Shown here in pieces: positions 45,388-53,560 of a stretch of 64,000 bases of DNA. The notes beneath the pieces were generated by a model. It worked only from the letters and a program-made list of their open reading frames with translations, searched no databases and was not told the DNA's origin. The position numbers were made by a program, and so were the translations under genes. Source of the stretch: Pseudomonas graminis (GTDB lineage Bacteria; Pseudomonadota; Gammaproteobacteria; Pseudomonadales; Pseudomonadaceae); assembly GCF_001705435.1 (NCBI RefSeq), contig NZ_MDEN01000068.1, positions 400,704-464,703 of the forward strand, given 5' to 3'. Each line of letters opens with the position of its first letter. Position 1 is the first letter of the stretch.

Positions 45388-45440
45388 CAAGTGGAGCGCA
45401 CAGCCAGGAATGGTGGCGACGGTGTAATACAGCCCGATAC
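45388..45440 (+). repeat. Possible degenerate fourth copy of the island RNA repeat
   Basis: CAAGTGGAGCGCACAG, then GGAATGGTGG and ACAGCCCGATACC, follow the order of the conserved blocks in the three good copies (46368, 46800, 48041), but the central hairpins are missing. Weak evidence. Confidence 0.3.
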
Positions 45441-45502
45441 CTTGGCTGCTTAGCTCAGGAGGCCCGTAGGCCGCCCAGCTTTTGCCTGCAGCCTGGCACA
45501 GC

Positions 45503-46213
45503 TCACGAAGCTGCTACGTGGGCCATCGGAATAAACTCCCGAACACCATTACTTTCCGTGACGGACAGAGCTATATCTACCTGCCTACCGTTTATAACCG
45601 CAATATCACAGGTGCTCGAAACAGTCTCGCTGATCTCTGCAGTCTCACTCATCAACGTGAGCATCCCAGACACCACCGTCTGTCTGACTTGGTTGGCTGG
45701 CAGGGACTCGAGGGCTTTAGTAACCACAGCCTGCAGCTTGGCCTGTAATGCCTGAGCTTGCTCCATGGAGAAGCCACCCGGGAAGCACATCGCTCTACCC
45801 TCGGTCAGGACGCATAACGATTCGGTGCTGTGATGCTGGTGGAAGTAGACGAACCGTGTAACGGGCTGATCATTCACCACAGTCGGGTATGTGAACATCC
45901 ATGATGTCTCGGCCAGATCTGCTGCCAGGCGAGGGCTGTTGGCATGCGCCTCTGAAAATGATTTGCGGGTGTTCAAGATCCATTTCAGTACGACATCAGA
46001 ACTGTCGAAACCACGATCTCTAGCGAGGGATTTGACGGGATCCAGCATCGCCAGCGAGCCGGCGCCGGTGATGACGCCAGTCTCTGTCCTGACGAGCTTT
46101 TCTTCATTGTCACCGCAAGGGACTCTTGCGCCGTTCTCAGTGATTTGGGTTACACGTTTGTCAGCCGCGATGATGACCTCATCACCTAGATGAGCAACCA
46201 GAATACAGGTCAT
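45503..46213 (-). CDS. Proteasome-fold Ntn-hydrolase-like protein
   Basis: A 236-residue protein whose N-terminus MTCILVAHLGDEVIIAADKR fits the 20S proteasome beta/HslV fold. After removal of Met the first residue is Thr (nucleophile), D17 is in the AAD motif, and a Lys in EEKLVRT aligns with the catalytic Lys33 position, followed by GVITGAGSLAML in place of the HslV Gly-rich turn. It is longer than HslV and has no unfoldase partner nearby. The ATG at 46213 follows GAGGGA. Role unknown; a self-activating peptidase is possible. Confidence 0.68.
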   Translation of the reverse strand: MTCILVAHLGDEVIIAADKRVTQITENGARVPCGDNEEKLVRTETGVITGAGSLAMLDPVKSLARDRGFDSSDVVLKWILNTRKSFSEAHANSPRLAADLAETSWMFTYPTVVNDQPVTRFVYFHQHHSTESLCVLTEGRAMCFPGGFSMEQAQALQAKLQAVVTKALESLPANQVRQTVVSGMLTLMSETAEISETVSSTCDIAVINGRQVDIALSVTESNGVREFIPMAHVAAS

Positions 46214-46367
46214 GAATTCCCTCTCTATGAGCATTGGATAGGCTAGCAAGGTCTTAGCCGGGCGTATGGAAACCTACCAGGTCAAGATGCGGATCAGTTT
46301 GTGCGCCTACTGCTTCGGGCGACTATTACTCAAACTTGATGGTACAGGCGATATGTGTGATCCAACA

Positions 46368-46478
46368 GGCAAGCGGAGCGCGCAGGCGTAGCCGTAGAGG
46401 CGAGGATGGAAACCCGAAGGGCCGAGCCGCCGCTAGGCGGCTTGGTGCATGACAGCCGTCCCTTCGGGCGCTTCCATC
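46368..46478 (+). ncRNA. Structured RNA-like repeat, copy A
   Basis: First of three copies. It shares GCAAGCGGAGCGCGC at the 5' end, then GAGGATGGAAACCCG, a strong hairpin CCGAGCCGCC/GGCGGCTTGG, ACAGCCGTCCC and a terminal CCC-TTC-GGG hairpin. Stem sequences differ between copies while pairing is kept, and the single-stranded blocks are invariant, the hallmark of structured RNA. It ends about 58 bp before a small ORF. Family unassigned. Confidence 0.6.
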
Positions 46479-46536
46479 ACCACAAATACGATTTACCATC
46501 CAGGTAAGCTACCATCCATTGCAAACTGGAGGCTTT

Positions 46537-46755
46537 ATGACTCGTGACACCAAGGACACTGTTTACTGCAACGTTCAGATGCCTATAGCCAAGGGGCGAG
46601 AGCTCATTCTTTTAGTGGCTGAGCTACGAGCATCAGGCAGCCATCCTGGACTAGGCGCAGTCTTCGAAGAGATACAGTACGAGCTGGACTCGTCGATAGA
46701 ATTCGTCGAGGAGCAAATCCGTTGCGAAGGCGGACTCGGCCGGCGGCCACACTGA
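46537..46755 (+). CDS. Small hypothetical protein
   Basis: A 72-residue protein (MTRDTKDTVYCNVQMPIAKG onward) with an excellent Shine-Dalgarno (GGAGG, 5-6 bases). Mixed alpha-beta composition, no recognised family. It is flanked by repeat copies A and B, like a cassette. Confidence 0.6.
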   Translation: MTRDTKDTVYCNVQMPIAKGRELILLVAELRASGSHPGLGAVFEEIQYELDSSIEFVEEQIRCEGGLGRRPH

Positions 46756-46799
46756 TACCTCTAAGTCGAAACCTTCCAACATCCGAGTCAGATGCAACT

Positions 46800-46910
46800 G
46801 GCAAGCGGAGCTCGCAGGCCGAAAGGCCGAGGCGCGAGGATGGAAGCCCACCGGGCCGAGCCGCGTTGAGCGGCTCGGTTCACCACAGCCGTCCCGGAGG
46901 ACGCGCCCAG
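46800..46910 (+). ncRNA. Structured RNA-like repeat, copy B
   Basis: Second copy. Invariant blocks GCAAGCGGAGC, GCGAGGATGGAAGCCC and CACAGCCGTCCCGG are present. The central hairpin here is CCGAGCCGC/GCGGCTCGG and the 3' hairpin GTCC-CGGA-GGAC; both differ from copies A and C with pairing kept. An extra small hairpin GGCCGAAAGGCC follows the 5' block. Confidence 0.6.
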
Positions 46911-47024
46911 ACAACTTTACAAACGCTCCTGTCATCGCGGCAGCGTTGTCATAATTAATTTTCATGTCCGCTAAAGTTTTTTGAATGACAAACCGTTTAT
47001 GTTTGTATTTAGCCGAGACGGTAA

Positions 47025-47594
47025 ATGCATATGCTTGAGTCACCTGATTTGACTAGCACTCTCTCTTTCAAGCGGGAATTTCTCTGCTGGCGGGGCCGGG
47101 AGTTCGATGATCGCTATGAATGCCGTGTTGCAGCTATCGAGGGAAGGGGCGCGAGTATTGAGTTTGAGTTCGAAGGAATCTATGTCGGCTCGGAAGTAGC
47201 GGCGGATATTGCCTTTTGCCTTTCCGAAGCTCTGGCCATGACGGAGCAAACGGAAGTAGAAAGCGCGACGGCAGCACTACGTTACGAGGGCCTGCTCAAA
47301 AGAAAGTATCGATTCTCGCATGGCGCATGGCAGTTCAGTGCTACCGGTGTTTTTCCCGTTGAGAATGCTAGCATTGAGCTTCTTAAAGGTACGCAAAGCG
47401 CAGGCACCTTTGTTGCGGTTCGAACCATAGAGGAGGGCGGCTTCGAACTAGAACTTGAAGAGATGGGCTACTCGTTTTCTACGCAGGATGCACTCTGGTT
47501 GCAAGAGAAGCTCCTCGAGGTAATCCAGCAGCCTCCAAAGCAGCACCCCCGAGTGCGCTTGCTGGAAGCAGGATACGGTGCGTGGAAACCTTAG
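47025..47594 (+). CDS. Hypothetical protein
   Basis: A 189-residue acidic alpha-beta protein without signal peptide or membrane segment. It has internal similarity between residues 30-75 and 130-170 (FEFEGIYVGSEVAADIAFCL against LEEMGYSFSTQDALWLQEKL), suggesting a duplicated strand-strand-helix unit. ATG at 47025 after GAGACGG. No recognised family. Confidence 0.6.
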   Translation: MHMLESPDLTSTLSFKREFLCWRGREFDDRYECRVAAIEGRGASIEFEFEGIYVGSEVAADIAFCLSEALAMTEQTEVESATAALRYEGLLKRKYRFSHGAWQFSATGVFPVENASIELLKGTQSAGTFVAVRTIEEGGFELELEEMGYSFSTQDALWLQEKLLEVIQQPPKQHPRVRLLEAGYGAWKP

Positions 47595-47755
47595 TATCCA
47601 CCTGCGTGGGCCCCGCGAGAGTTCAGTGGTGGAGGTGCCCGGTATCGTAGAGGCTCGCCTTTCGACTCTGCCGACCCTCCTTCGTTAGGTCAGCACGTGT
47701 CTCGCGACCCGGTGCGGCTTCAGCCACAGCTACAACATAGGTAGGACATCCAGCA

Positions 47756-47950
47756 TCACTGTTTCTTGACCAAATCTTTGTACTGTTCTCGTGCGGCGAG
47801 GATCTGATCTCTCAGTTCTTCGGGGTCAATCCTCATGCCGCCTCGTGGTGTCACCTGCAGTGTCTTCAGGCTGTTGGCTGCTTTGATAAAATCTCGTTCC
47901 TCCGCCTGTATCCAGGCAGGGCGTTTGTCCTTCCAAAATGACCATGCCAT
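47756..47950 (-). CDS. Small hypothetical protein
   Basis: A 64-residue basic protein: MAWSFWKDKRPAWIQAEERD, then helical to LVKKQ. Shine-Dalgarno GAGG about ten bases upstream. No recognised family; it could be an antitoxin-like or DNA-binding peptide, but nothing proves it. Confidence 0.5.
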   Translation of the reverse strand: MAWSFWKDKRPAWIQAEERDFIKAANSLKTLQVTPRGGMRIDPEELRDQILAAREQYKDLVKKQ

Positions 47951-48040
47951 TTTTTGCGTAACCTCACTCCACGATGGATGGAAGCTAGTATGTGGTAGCC
48001 GCAGGGAATGTCCAAGCTAGCTAGTGACCTCGATCTCTAT

Positions 48041-48142
48041 GCAAGCGGAGCGCGCGGACGTGAGGATGGAAGCCCGGCAGGGTCAGGACAACGGCGAGCA
48101 TCGCCGGGCCTGATTTACGACAGCCGTCCCGGCAGGGCACGC
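48041..48142 (+). ncRNA. Structured RNA-like repeat, copy C
   Basis: Third copy. GCAAGCGGAGCGCGCGG, GTGAGGATGGAAGCCCG and ACGACAGCCGTCCCGG are kept. The central stem is entirely different in sequence (CAGG-N4-CGGCGA/TCGCCG-N2-CCTG) yet pairs, and the 3' hairpin is CCC-GGCA-GGG. This compensatory change is the best evidence that the element acts as RNA or folded single-stranded DNA. Confidence 0.6.
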
Positions 48143-48153
48143 AAACGTTATGT

Positions 48154-48540
48154 TCACCTCACGGGACAGCACCAGCTTCTTTGGAATCGATTTGCAACCG
48201 GTAGCCGACTCTCGCCACAAATCCAAGTCATCGTCAAAGACATCCATAAGACATTTTGCGCATGCTCCGCCTCCGCCTCGTGTTCCCCAGCACGGGCAAG
48301 CCCGCAGATATTTTCTGGCGCCCACTCATCGTTAAACAAGAGCATGTCATGCGTAAGCTCTAAATCTTGCCCTAGAAAGCCGACCAGAAGCAGATCAAGA
48401 CTGTCGTCATGGATGCTTGCTTTGTACGTGCTGTTCCCCTCGTCGGACAGCTCTCGCCACACAATCCACGTGACCATTGTGTGGTTTGCAGGGTCAGACA
48501 ACGTGTGTTTTTGGAGGCTAGGCAAGGATGAATTCGTCAT
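48154..48540 (-). CDS. Hypothetical protein, possibly frameshifted
   Basis: A 128-residue acidic frame (MTNSSLPSLQKHTLSDPANH onward). The first 95 residues look genuine. The end (ICGESRLPVANRFQRS) is less natural than the neighbouring frame over the same bases (CLMDVFDDDLDLWRESATGC), so a frameshift near 48250 is possible. It stops 11 bp from repeat copy C. Family unknown. Confidence 0.45.
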   Translation of the reverse strand: MTNSSLPSLQKHTLSDPANHTMVTWIVWRELSDEGNSTYKASIHDDSLDLLLVGFLGQDLELTHDMLLFNDEWAPENICGLARAGEHEAEAEHAQNVLWMSLTMTWICGESRLPVANRFQRSWCCPVR

Positions 48541-48751
48541 CTCATTTCCTCTGGATGTAGTCGGGATATAAAGATGACCAGGGGGGTCAAGGTGATAAGC
48601 AGCTCGGGGGAAGCGTTTCCGACGAAAAAGCGTAACCTCTAGGCATGCCCTTAAAAATTAGCCGCACTTACGTAAGGAGGTGCTGGGTAGAAAGATTCTG
48701 GATTATTTTATAAACGTGAGCGCACGATAGCTACGCTCACGTTAATTGACT

Positions 48752-49957
48752 TCAGTAAGAGTATTGAGCGTCTTGCATCATGTCGTAGATAGTGGAAAGT
48801 CGCTTTGTATCTTTGAAGCGCTCGGCAGTCAAAAGCTCTGTAAGCGCACCACGCATGAAGTGGTTTACAGTAATGTTGTCGTTAGACAATTCCTTATCCC
48901 CACCGTGGACAATCGCTGACCGCATCCCATAAACCTTCTTGGTTAGCTTCGCAACGTGCTTCCGTCCGTTAACATCTTTCGCTACGATAAATGCAAACAG
49001 GTCGGCAACGTTTTGACCAATGCTTTTCTGGAAGAGCGATGCGTCATTGTGGGAGAACAAAACTTCCAGTGCTATACAGGTATAGAGTATTGAGTTGCGC
49101 ATGTCCTTGGTTGACGCCGACTCACCTAGGGCGAGGGCAGTATTCAAAATCCTTGCTTCCAGATCCTGAAGCTTAGCGCCTCTATGCTTGCGTTCGTATA
49201 GCCCCCAAAGCTTTCCTAGCTCTTCACGCGAAGTAAAGAACTGATTGTTTACCGGAATTTTCTCTATCGTTTTGTTCCGGATATCGCCCGTCGACATAAA
49301 ACCTTTGGCGTCGCGAATTTGATAAGAGTTAGTGCTCACATACATTAGCTCATGAGACATATCTGGCTTTAGCGGAAGCCCGGTCTCAATCAATATGCTT
49401 TTGTCCTGTTTTCCCGCCAGAAAAACGATCAGCTTACCAAAGTTAAGGAATGCGTTTTCGGCCTTTTCATAAGCGATTTCTTTATCGTAAACCTCGCTGA
49501 TAGTCGTGCTGATGTACATGCCTTTTTGGTTGGCCAAAGGCATTTCTAAATCTTGCAAATATCCAAAATTGAAGCACGCCAGCTCGAACTCACGTATGCC
49601 ATCGTCTAGGCGAATGCCCGAAATGGGAACGGTGATCTTCATTGACGTCGGTTGTTGCTCCAGGAGTTCTGAAAAAAATACCTCAGCGGAAACGGGGATC
49701 TCTCCAGAACGTTTGATTTTTGGTAAGCGGTCTTCAATGAACTTGTAAATAGTCTTGCGACTGAATCTACTTGCTATTGTCGAATTTTCGATTGCTAAAA
49801 GCTCGATCACTATAAAATAGGTATTGCTATCCGTTGCAACAATCGATGTGCCGTCTAGCGATGTCCAAGACTTATACGATGTTTCCTTGATCAGGTCATC
49901 GGTGTTGATCAGCCTCAAGAGCTCCATCATGGCGCTCATTTTTTCTGTAAAACTCAT
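48752..49957 (-). CDS. HEPN-like protein of unknown function
   Basis: A 401-residue soluble protein. The C-terminal 130 residues are helical, with SILYTCIALEVLFSHND and VYGMRSAIVHGG, i.e. the R-x4-H motif of HEPN (Apea-type) domains that are often RNases in defence systems. The N-terminal 260 residues are mixed alpha-beta without known motif. The ATG at 49957 follows GGGAG. Low-GC codon use relative to the metabolic genes. No obvious antitoxin or partner adjoins it. Confidence 0.65.
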   Translation of the reverse strand: MSFTEKMSAMMELLRLINTDDLIKETSYKSWTSLDGTSIVATDSNTYFIVIELLAIENSTIASRFSRKTIYKFIEDRLPKIKRSGEIPVSAEVFFSELLEQQPTSMKITVPISGIRLDDGIREFELACFNFGYLQDLEMPLANQKGMYISTTISEVYDKEIAYEKAENAFLNFGKLIVFLAGKQDKSILIETGLPLKPDMSHELMYVSTNSYQIRDAKGFMSTGDIRNKTIEKIPVNNQFFTSREELGKLWGLYERKHRGAKLQDLEARILNTALALGESASTKDMRNSILYTCIALEVLFSHNDASLFQKSIGQNVADLFAFIVAKDVNGRKHVAKLTKKVYGMRSAIVHGGDKELSNDNITVNHFMRGALTELLTAERFKDTKRLSTIYDMMQDAQYSY

Positions 49958-50231
49958 CGCAACACTCCCTTGCTGATCATCCTTCAATTGCCGTTCGCTT
50001 GCCTACTAGGCTCCCGCCGTAACGTTATCATCTGGTCGTTACAGGTTGACGCGATGTAATTTCGAGATTTACAGAACGGCCGGTTAGGTCTCACCCAGCG
50101 GAGGGCGCTTCTGAGTGAAAATCATCTGTAAACGCAGAGGCTTGACCGCACTCTCCCCAACTTTTTGAGGGGACAGAAGTATTGCTGACGGCGACTAAGG
50201 CCCAGTCTCCAGCCTAAGGCCTAGAAAGCGG
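49958..50231. other. 274-bp divergent intergenic region
   Basis: Lies between the divergent HEPN-like and TPR genes and should hold both promoters. A stem TCCCC/GGGGA with the loop AACTTTTTGA lies at about 50155-50175. No gene is seen. Confidence 0.3.
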
Positions 50232-53222
50232 ATGTCTCATAGTCGGTCGAGCATCCTCATCATGCTTACCACTGCTCGGCTCATACCAGCTTCGCCACCC
50301 CTCGTCATCCAAGTCGCCGCGAGTATTCGATCATGGGGGCACCGAGTACGCATTTTCCACATGGCCGCTCTATCTCCTGCTACACGGAAGAGACGACTTA
50401 TTGATAGGCTACGGCAATTTTTTGCAGCGGGGTGCGGAATGGTGTGGACGGTAAAGCTGGTCGGCACGGTAGTCAAAAGCCTACCGGCGCTGATCAAGCT
50501 GGTGCCCGAGCGGCAAAGAAAAGACATCACAGCACGGCTGAACGACCACAATCCGTTCTCCTCGCTTGGAGCGCGTGATGACTTGCTTCGCGTTTTGAGG
50601 ATCTCTTGGATCGAATCAGCCCTGGAGGTAGACCGTACGGTCTTGAGCGCCTGTAAAACGCCTGAGGCTGATGGGCAGGCGGCTCCTGTTAACACCTTCT
50701 CAGGCATCCTTCAGACAAGACTCAAAGAGCTGCGCGCTATCGCTTTTGATCGTCGAATCCCTCTCTTGGCCTCACCGATTGATCACCATTTTGAACGTGT
50801 AGTGCTCAACGCTCCCGCGACGCTAATAGGTAAAGAGGTCGAAAGCGATGACCCACTCACTCGAGCTTTCCGCAACATCGTTGCCGAAATCGTAAGCTGT
50901 GAGCCAAGTGACATTCCCGACTTGTACTCTCAGACGGCTGAGGCTGGAGTTGTCATCCCCGGGGGCACTGCTCGGATGACCTTTGGCGACCTCGTCTACT
51001 TGACGTTTGTTGAGACTATTCAGACCCCGAATAAATACCCGCAGGCCGAAAAGGCGTTTCAGATCGCAGTCAGCAGCCTCGGAATAGATCTAGGGCGGGA
51101 GTGCCTGAAGGCTTTAGAAGGGCTGGACGAACGCATCGACATCATTCTCGAGACGCTAGGGGATATGCCCAGTGCTGACGGACTTCAGTCTTGGGTCAGA
51201 GACATTGATGCCATCTTGACGCAGCGCTTGAAGATCGCTGTCGATTTACTACAGGAGCTTGGCTCCAAGGTTGACAACGGTTTCTCCGATGCCAACGAGA
51301 ACTTTGCTCAGATCAAGGGGGGGCTTGCTCACCTCCTCAAGCTGGTCATGGCTCACCACAGCGACAGTGGCAGTCCCGCTTCGGATAAAGCAATCCTTGC
51401 ATTGGTTAAGCGCCGTTATCCAGACATCGTGCGAGATCCGTCGCAAGCATACAAAAAGCTGGACTACGACCTCTCCTTAATAGAAAAAATGAATTCAACC
51501 GCAGACGCTGCTCAATGTCGGGATCAACTGGTCAATGAGACGATGGCTGGAGTTCGAGAGTCCATTGAAACTGGAGAGCTTGAACAGGGCGCATCGACGA
51601 TTGAGCAAGCCCTTGCATCCCTTGACCAGCAAGAGGCTGATGCGCGTGAGTCGATCAAACGTCAGCGCACGGAACTGCTCGAAGCTTCGATTACGCAGTA
51701 CACGTTGCTGCAAAACCCTCGGCGAGTGGCTGATGAGGTGCTGAAACTCATCTCGCTTGATCACCCGGAAGCCCCTTTCCTTAGCCTCGCCTTCATGAAT
51801 CGATTGGAGGACTACTTCCGGAAGGGAGAAATGCTTGGATTAAACTTTCCGCTGGAAGTAGCGGTAGAACTGTCTTGTATCTGGGCTGATCAAGCGGTGG
51901 ACAGTCAGAATGGGAGTGTGGTGTTACTCTGGCTAGGGAAGTCTTTGGTAGTGTTAGGCGAACGCGTGCCTCATGACGAACTTCTTCGACAAGCAGAGGT
52001 GGTGTATCAGAACGCCTTGGCTTCTAGCGACTCGATTTCAGCCACATATGCTCACGCTCTCATTGGTCTCGGCGGAGTGCGCCTGGCTTTGGGCATCAGA
52101 GATAGCCGACAGGATTTGCTACTCCAGGCCGTTGACTGTTTCACCCTCCCTTTGCAGTTTTTCAGCGATGCGGGGGACGTAGTCACGGTAGCTATCGTAA
52201 AAAGTAATCTTGGTGCGGCGCTGCGCCTTGCAGGGGAGCGTGAGAGCGGTGTGACCCGGCTTCACGAAGCGGTAGACTGTCTTCAGGAAGCGGTGTTTGA
52301 ACCTGCTTTCACCCGAATGAAACACGAGTGGGCAAGAGCCCAGAATAATCTGGGGAATGCTTTACGTGTCCTTGGTGAGCGTGAACATAACCTCTCGCTC
52401 CTTCAGCAAAGTGTTCAGGCTTTCCGAGCAGCGTTGGCTGAGCGCACGCAGGACTCACCTTTGAACTGGGGCATCACGCAGAACGATCTCGCCAATGCTC
52501 TACTCGCTTTGGGTGAACATACCGAAAATCTCGAATTCTTCCATCAAGCGGCTGAGGCATATCATGCTGCGTTGTCTCACGTGCAGCGAGAGCACATTCC
52601 CCTCGAATGGGCTAACACGCAGCATAATCTCTCTCATGTGTATTTTCAGCTTGCCGTCCGTGATGGCAGCTCTGAATGGCTTGAGAAGGCGTTAGAGGCA
52701 GCCCTAGCCGCCTTGGAAGAGCGTACCAGGCAACGCGTACCATTAGATTGGGCTCGAACGCAGAACATTCTAGCCAACGTACTTCTGGAGCTCGGAAGTC
52801 GGGAAGAGGACTCAGTTCTGATTTTGCAGGCTGTGGACGCATACGAAGATTCTCTGGAGGAACGAACGCGAGAGCGCGTCCCCCTTGACTGGGGGATGAC
52901 GAAACATAATTTGGGTAATGCTCTGTGTGCACTCGCGGACTTTGATGCAAGCCTCGGATCCCTACATTCCTCCATCGAGGCTTATCAGGGGGCTTTGCTG
53001 GAGCGCACCCTTGAGCGCGATGCGGTTGCTTGGGGAAGAACCACCGCCTGGCTTGGGCATGCATTTTTCACTTTGGGCCAGAGGGGCGGTGATGTGCGGC
53101 ACATAGAGCTAGCACTTGAAAACTATCGCAAGGCCATGCCCTATCTGAGCACTACCTTGAAAGCTAAGGTTCAGAAAAAGCTCTCCATAGGAGAGACGAT
53201 ACTTGCTGAGCATCGATCTTGA
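50232..53222 (+). CDS. Tetratricopeptide-repeat protein
   Basis: A 996-residue protein. From about residue 590 to the end it consists of TPR-like repeats of about 50 residues, each with a W-x-x-TQN-x-L-x-NAL-x-x-LG core (WARAQNNLGNALRVLGE, WGITQNDLANALLALGE, WARTQNILANVLLELGS, WGMTKHNLGNALCALAD). The middle (330-560) is coiled-coil-like. No P-loop is visible, so it is a scaffold or recognition protein rather than a STAND NTPase. The start is uncertain: residues 1-43 look unstructured and M44 (50361) may be correct. Confidence 0.72.
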   Translation: MSHSRSSILIMLTTARLIPASPPLVIQVAASIRSWGHRVRIFHMAALSPATRKRRLIDRLRQFFAAGCGMVWTVKLVGTVVKSLPALIKLVPERQRKDITARLNDHNPFSSLGARDDLLRVLRISWIESALEVDRTVLSACKTPEADGQAAPVNTFSGILQTRLKELRAIAFDRRIPLLASPIDHHFERVVLNAPATLIGKEVESDDPLTRAFRNIVAEIVSCEPSDIPDLYSQTAEAGVVIPGGTARMTFGDLVYLTFVETIQTPNKYPQAEKAFQIAVSSLGIDLGRECLKALEGLDERIDIILETLGDMPSADGLQSWVRDIDAILTQRLKIAVDLLQELGSKVDNGFSDANENFAQIKGGLAHLLKLVMAHHSDSGSPASDKAILALVKRRYPDIVRDPSQAYKKLDYDLSLIEKMNSTADAAQCRDQLVNETMAGVRESIETGELEQGASTIEQALASLDQQEADARESIKRQRTELLEASITQYTLLQNPRRVADEVLKLISLDHPEAPFLSLAFMNRLEDYFRKGEMLGLNFPLEVAVELSCIWADQAVDSQNGSVVLLWLGKSLVVLGERVPHDELLRQAEVVYQNALASSDSISATYAHALIGLGGVRLALGIRDSRQDLLLQAVDCFTLPLQFFSDAGDVVTVAIVKSNLGAALRLAGERESGVTRLHEAVDCLQEAVFEPAFTRMKHEWARAQNNLGNALRVLGEREHNLSLLQQSVQAFRAALAERTQDSPLNWGITQNDLANALLALGEHTENLEFFHQAAEAYHAALSHVQREHIPLEWANTQHNLSHVYFQLAVRDGSSEWLEKALEAALAALEERTRQRVPLDWARTQNILANVLLELGSREEDSVLILQAVDAYEDSLEERTRERVPLDWGMTKHNLGNALCALADFDASLGSLHSSIEAYQGALLERTLERDAVAWGRTTAWLGHAFFTLGQRGGDVRHIELALENYRKAMPYLSTTLKAKVQKKLSIGETILAEHRS

Positions 53223-53560
53223 GCTGAATGAGGTACATCCCCCGCGAGCCGCCGAAATTGGCGGCCGGGGTGCTGATGATTTACGTCGGCAACCCGAGGG
53301 CCTGCGCCTTTTGAAGGATTGTCATATCTGCCTCAACGTTAGCCAGTATTTTAGCGGCGTACATCACTGAACAAATCGAACTTGGGAACCCCTAACCCAC
53401 AGTCAACGCGACCCCGCCATCCTCAGCGCACCCACCAGAACCTATACGTCGCGGCACTCAGCGCAGCCCTGCTGCGCAGGTACCTGGATCCAGCACTGTG
53501 GCACCATTTTGTTAGTATGGGTGCTGAGGCTTGCGTCATTCGCTAACGTTCGGAAAGCTG
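53223..53560. other. 338-bp convergent intergenic region
   Basis: A stem-loop GCCGCC-GAAATT-GGCGGC at about 53248-53265 could terminate the TPR transcript, although no T-run follows. Nothing else is evident. Confidence 0.35.

Noticed and set aside
46368..53560. Integron cassette array with attC sites
   Set aside because: The alternation of small ORFs and repeats suggested cassettes, and AACGTT motifs recur (48145, 50015, 53340, 53540). But the repeats lack the paired RYYYAAC/GTTRRRY ends and the overall palindrome of attC, and no integron integrase is present.
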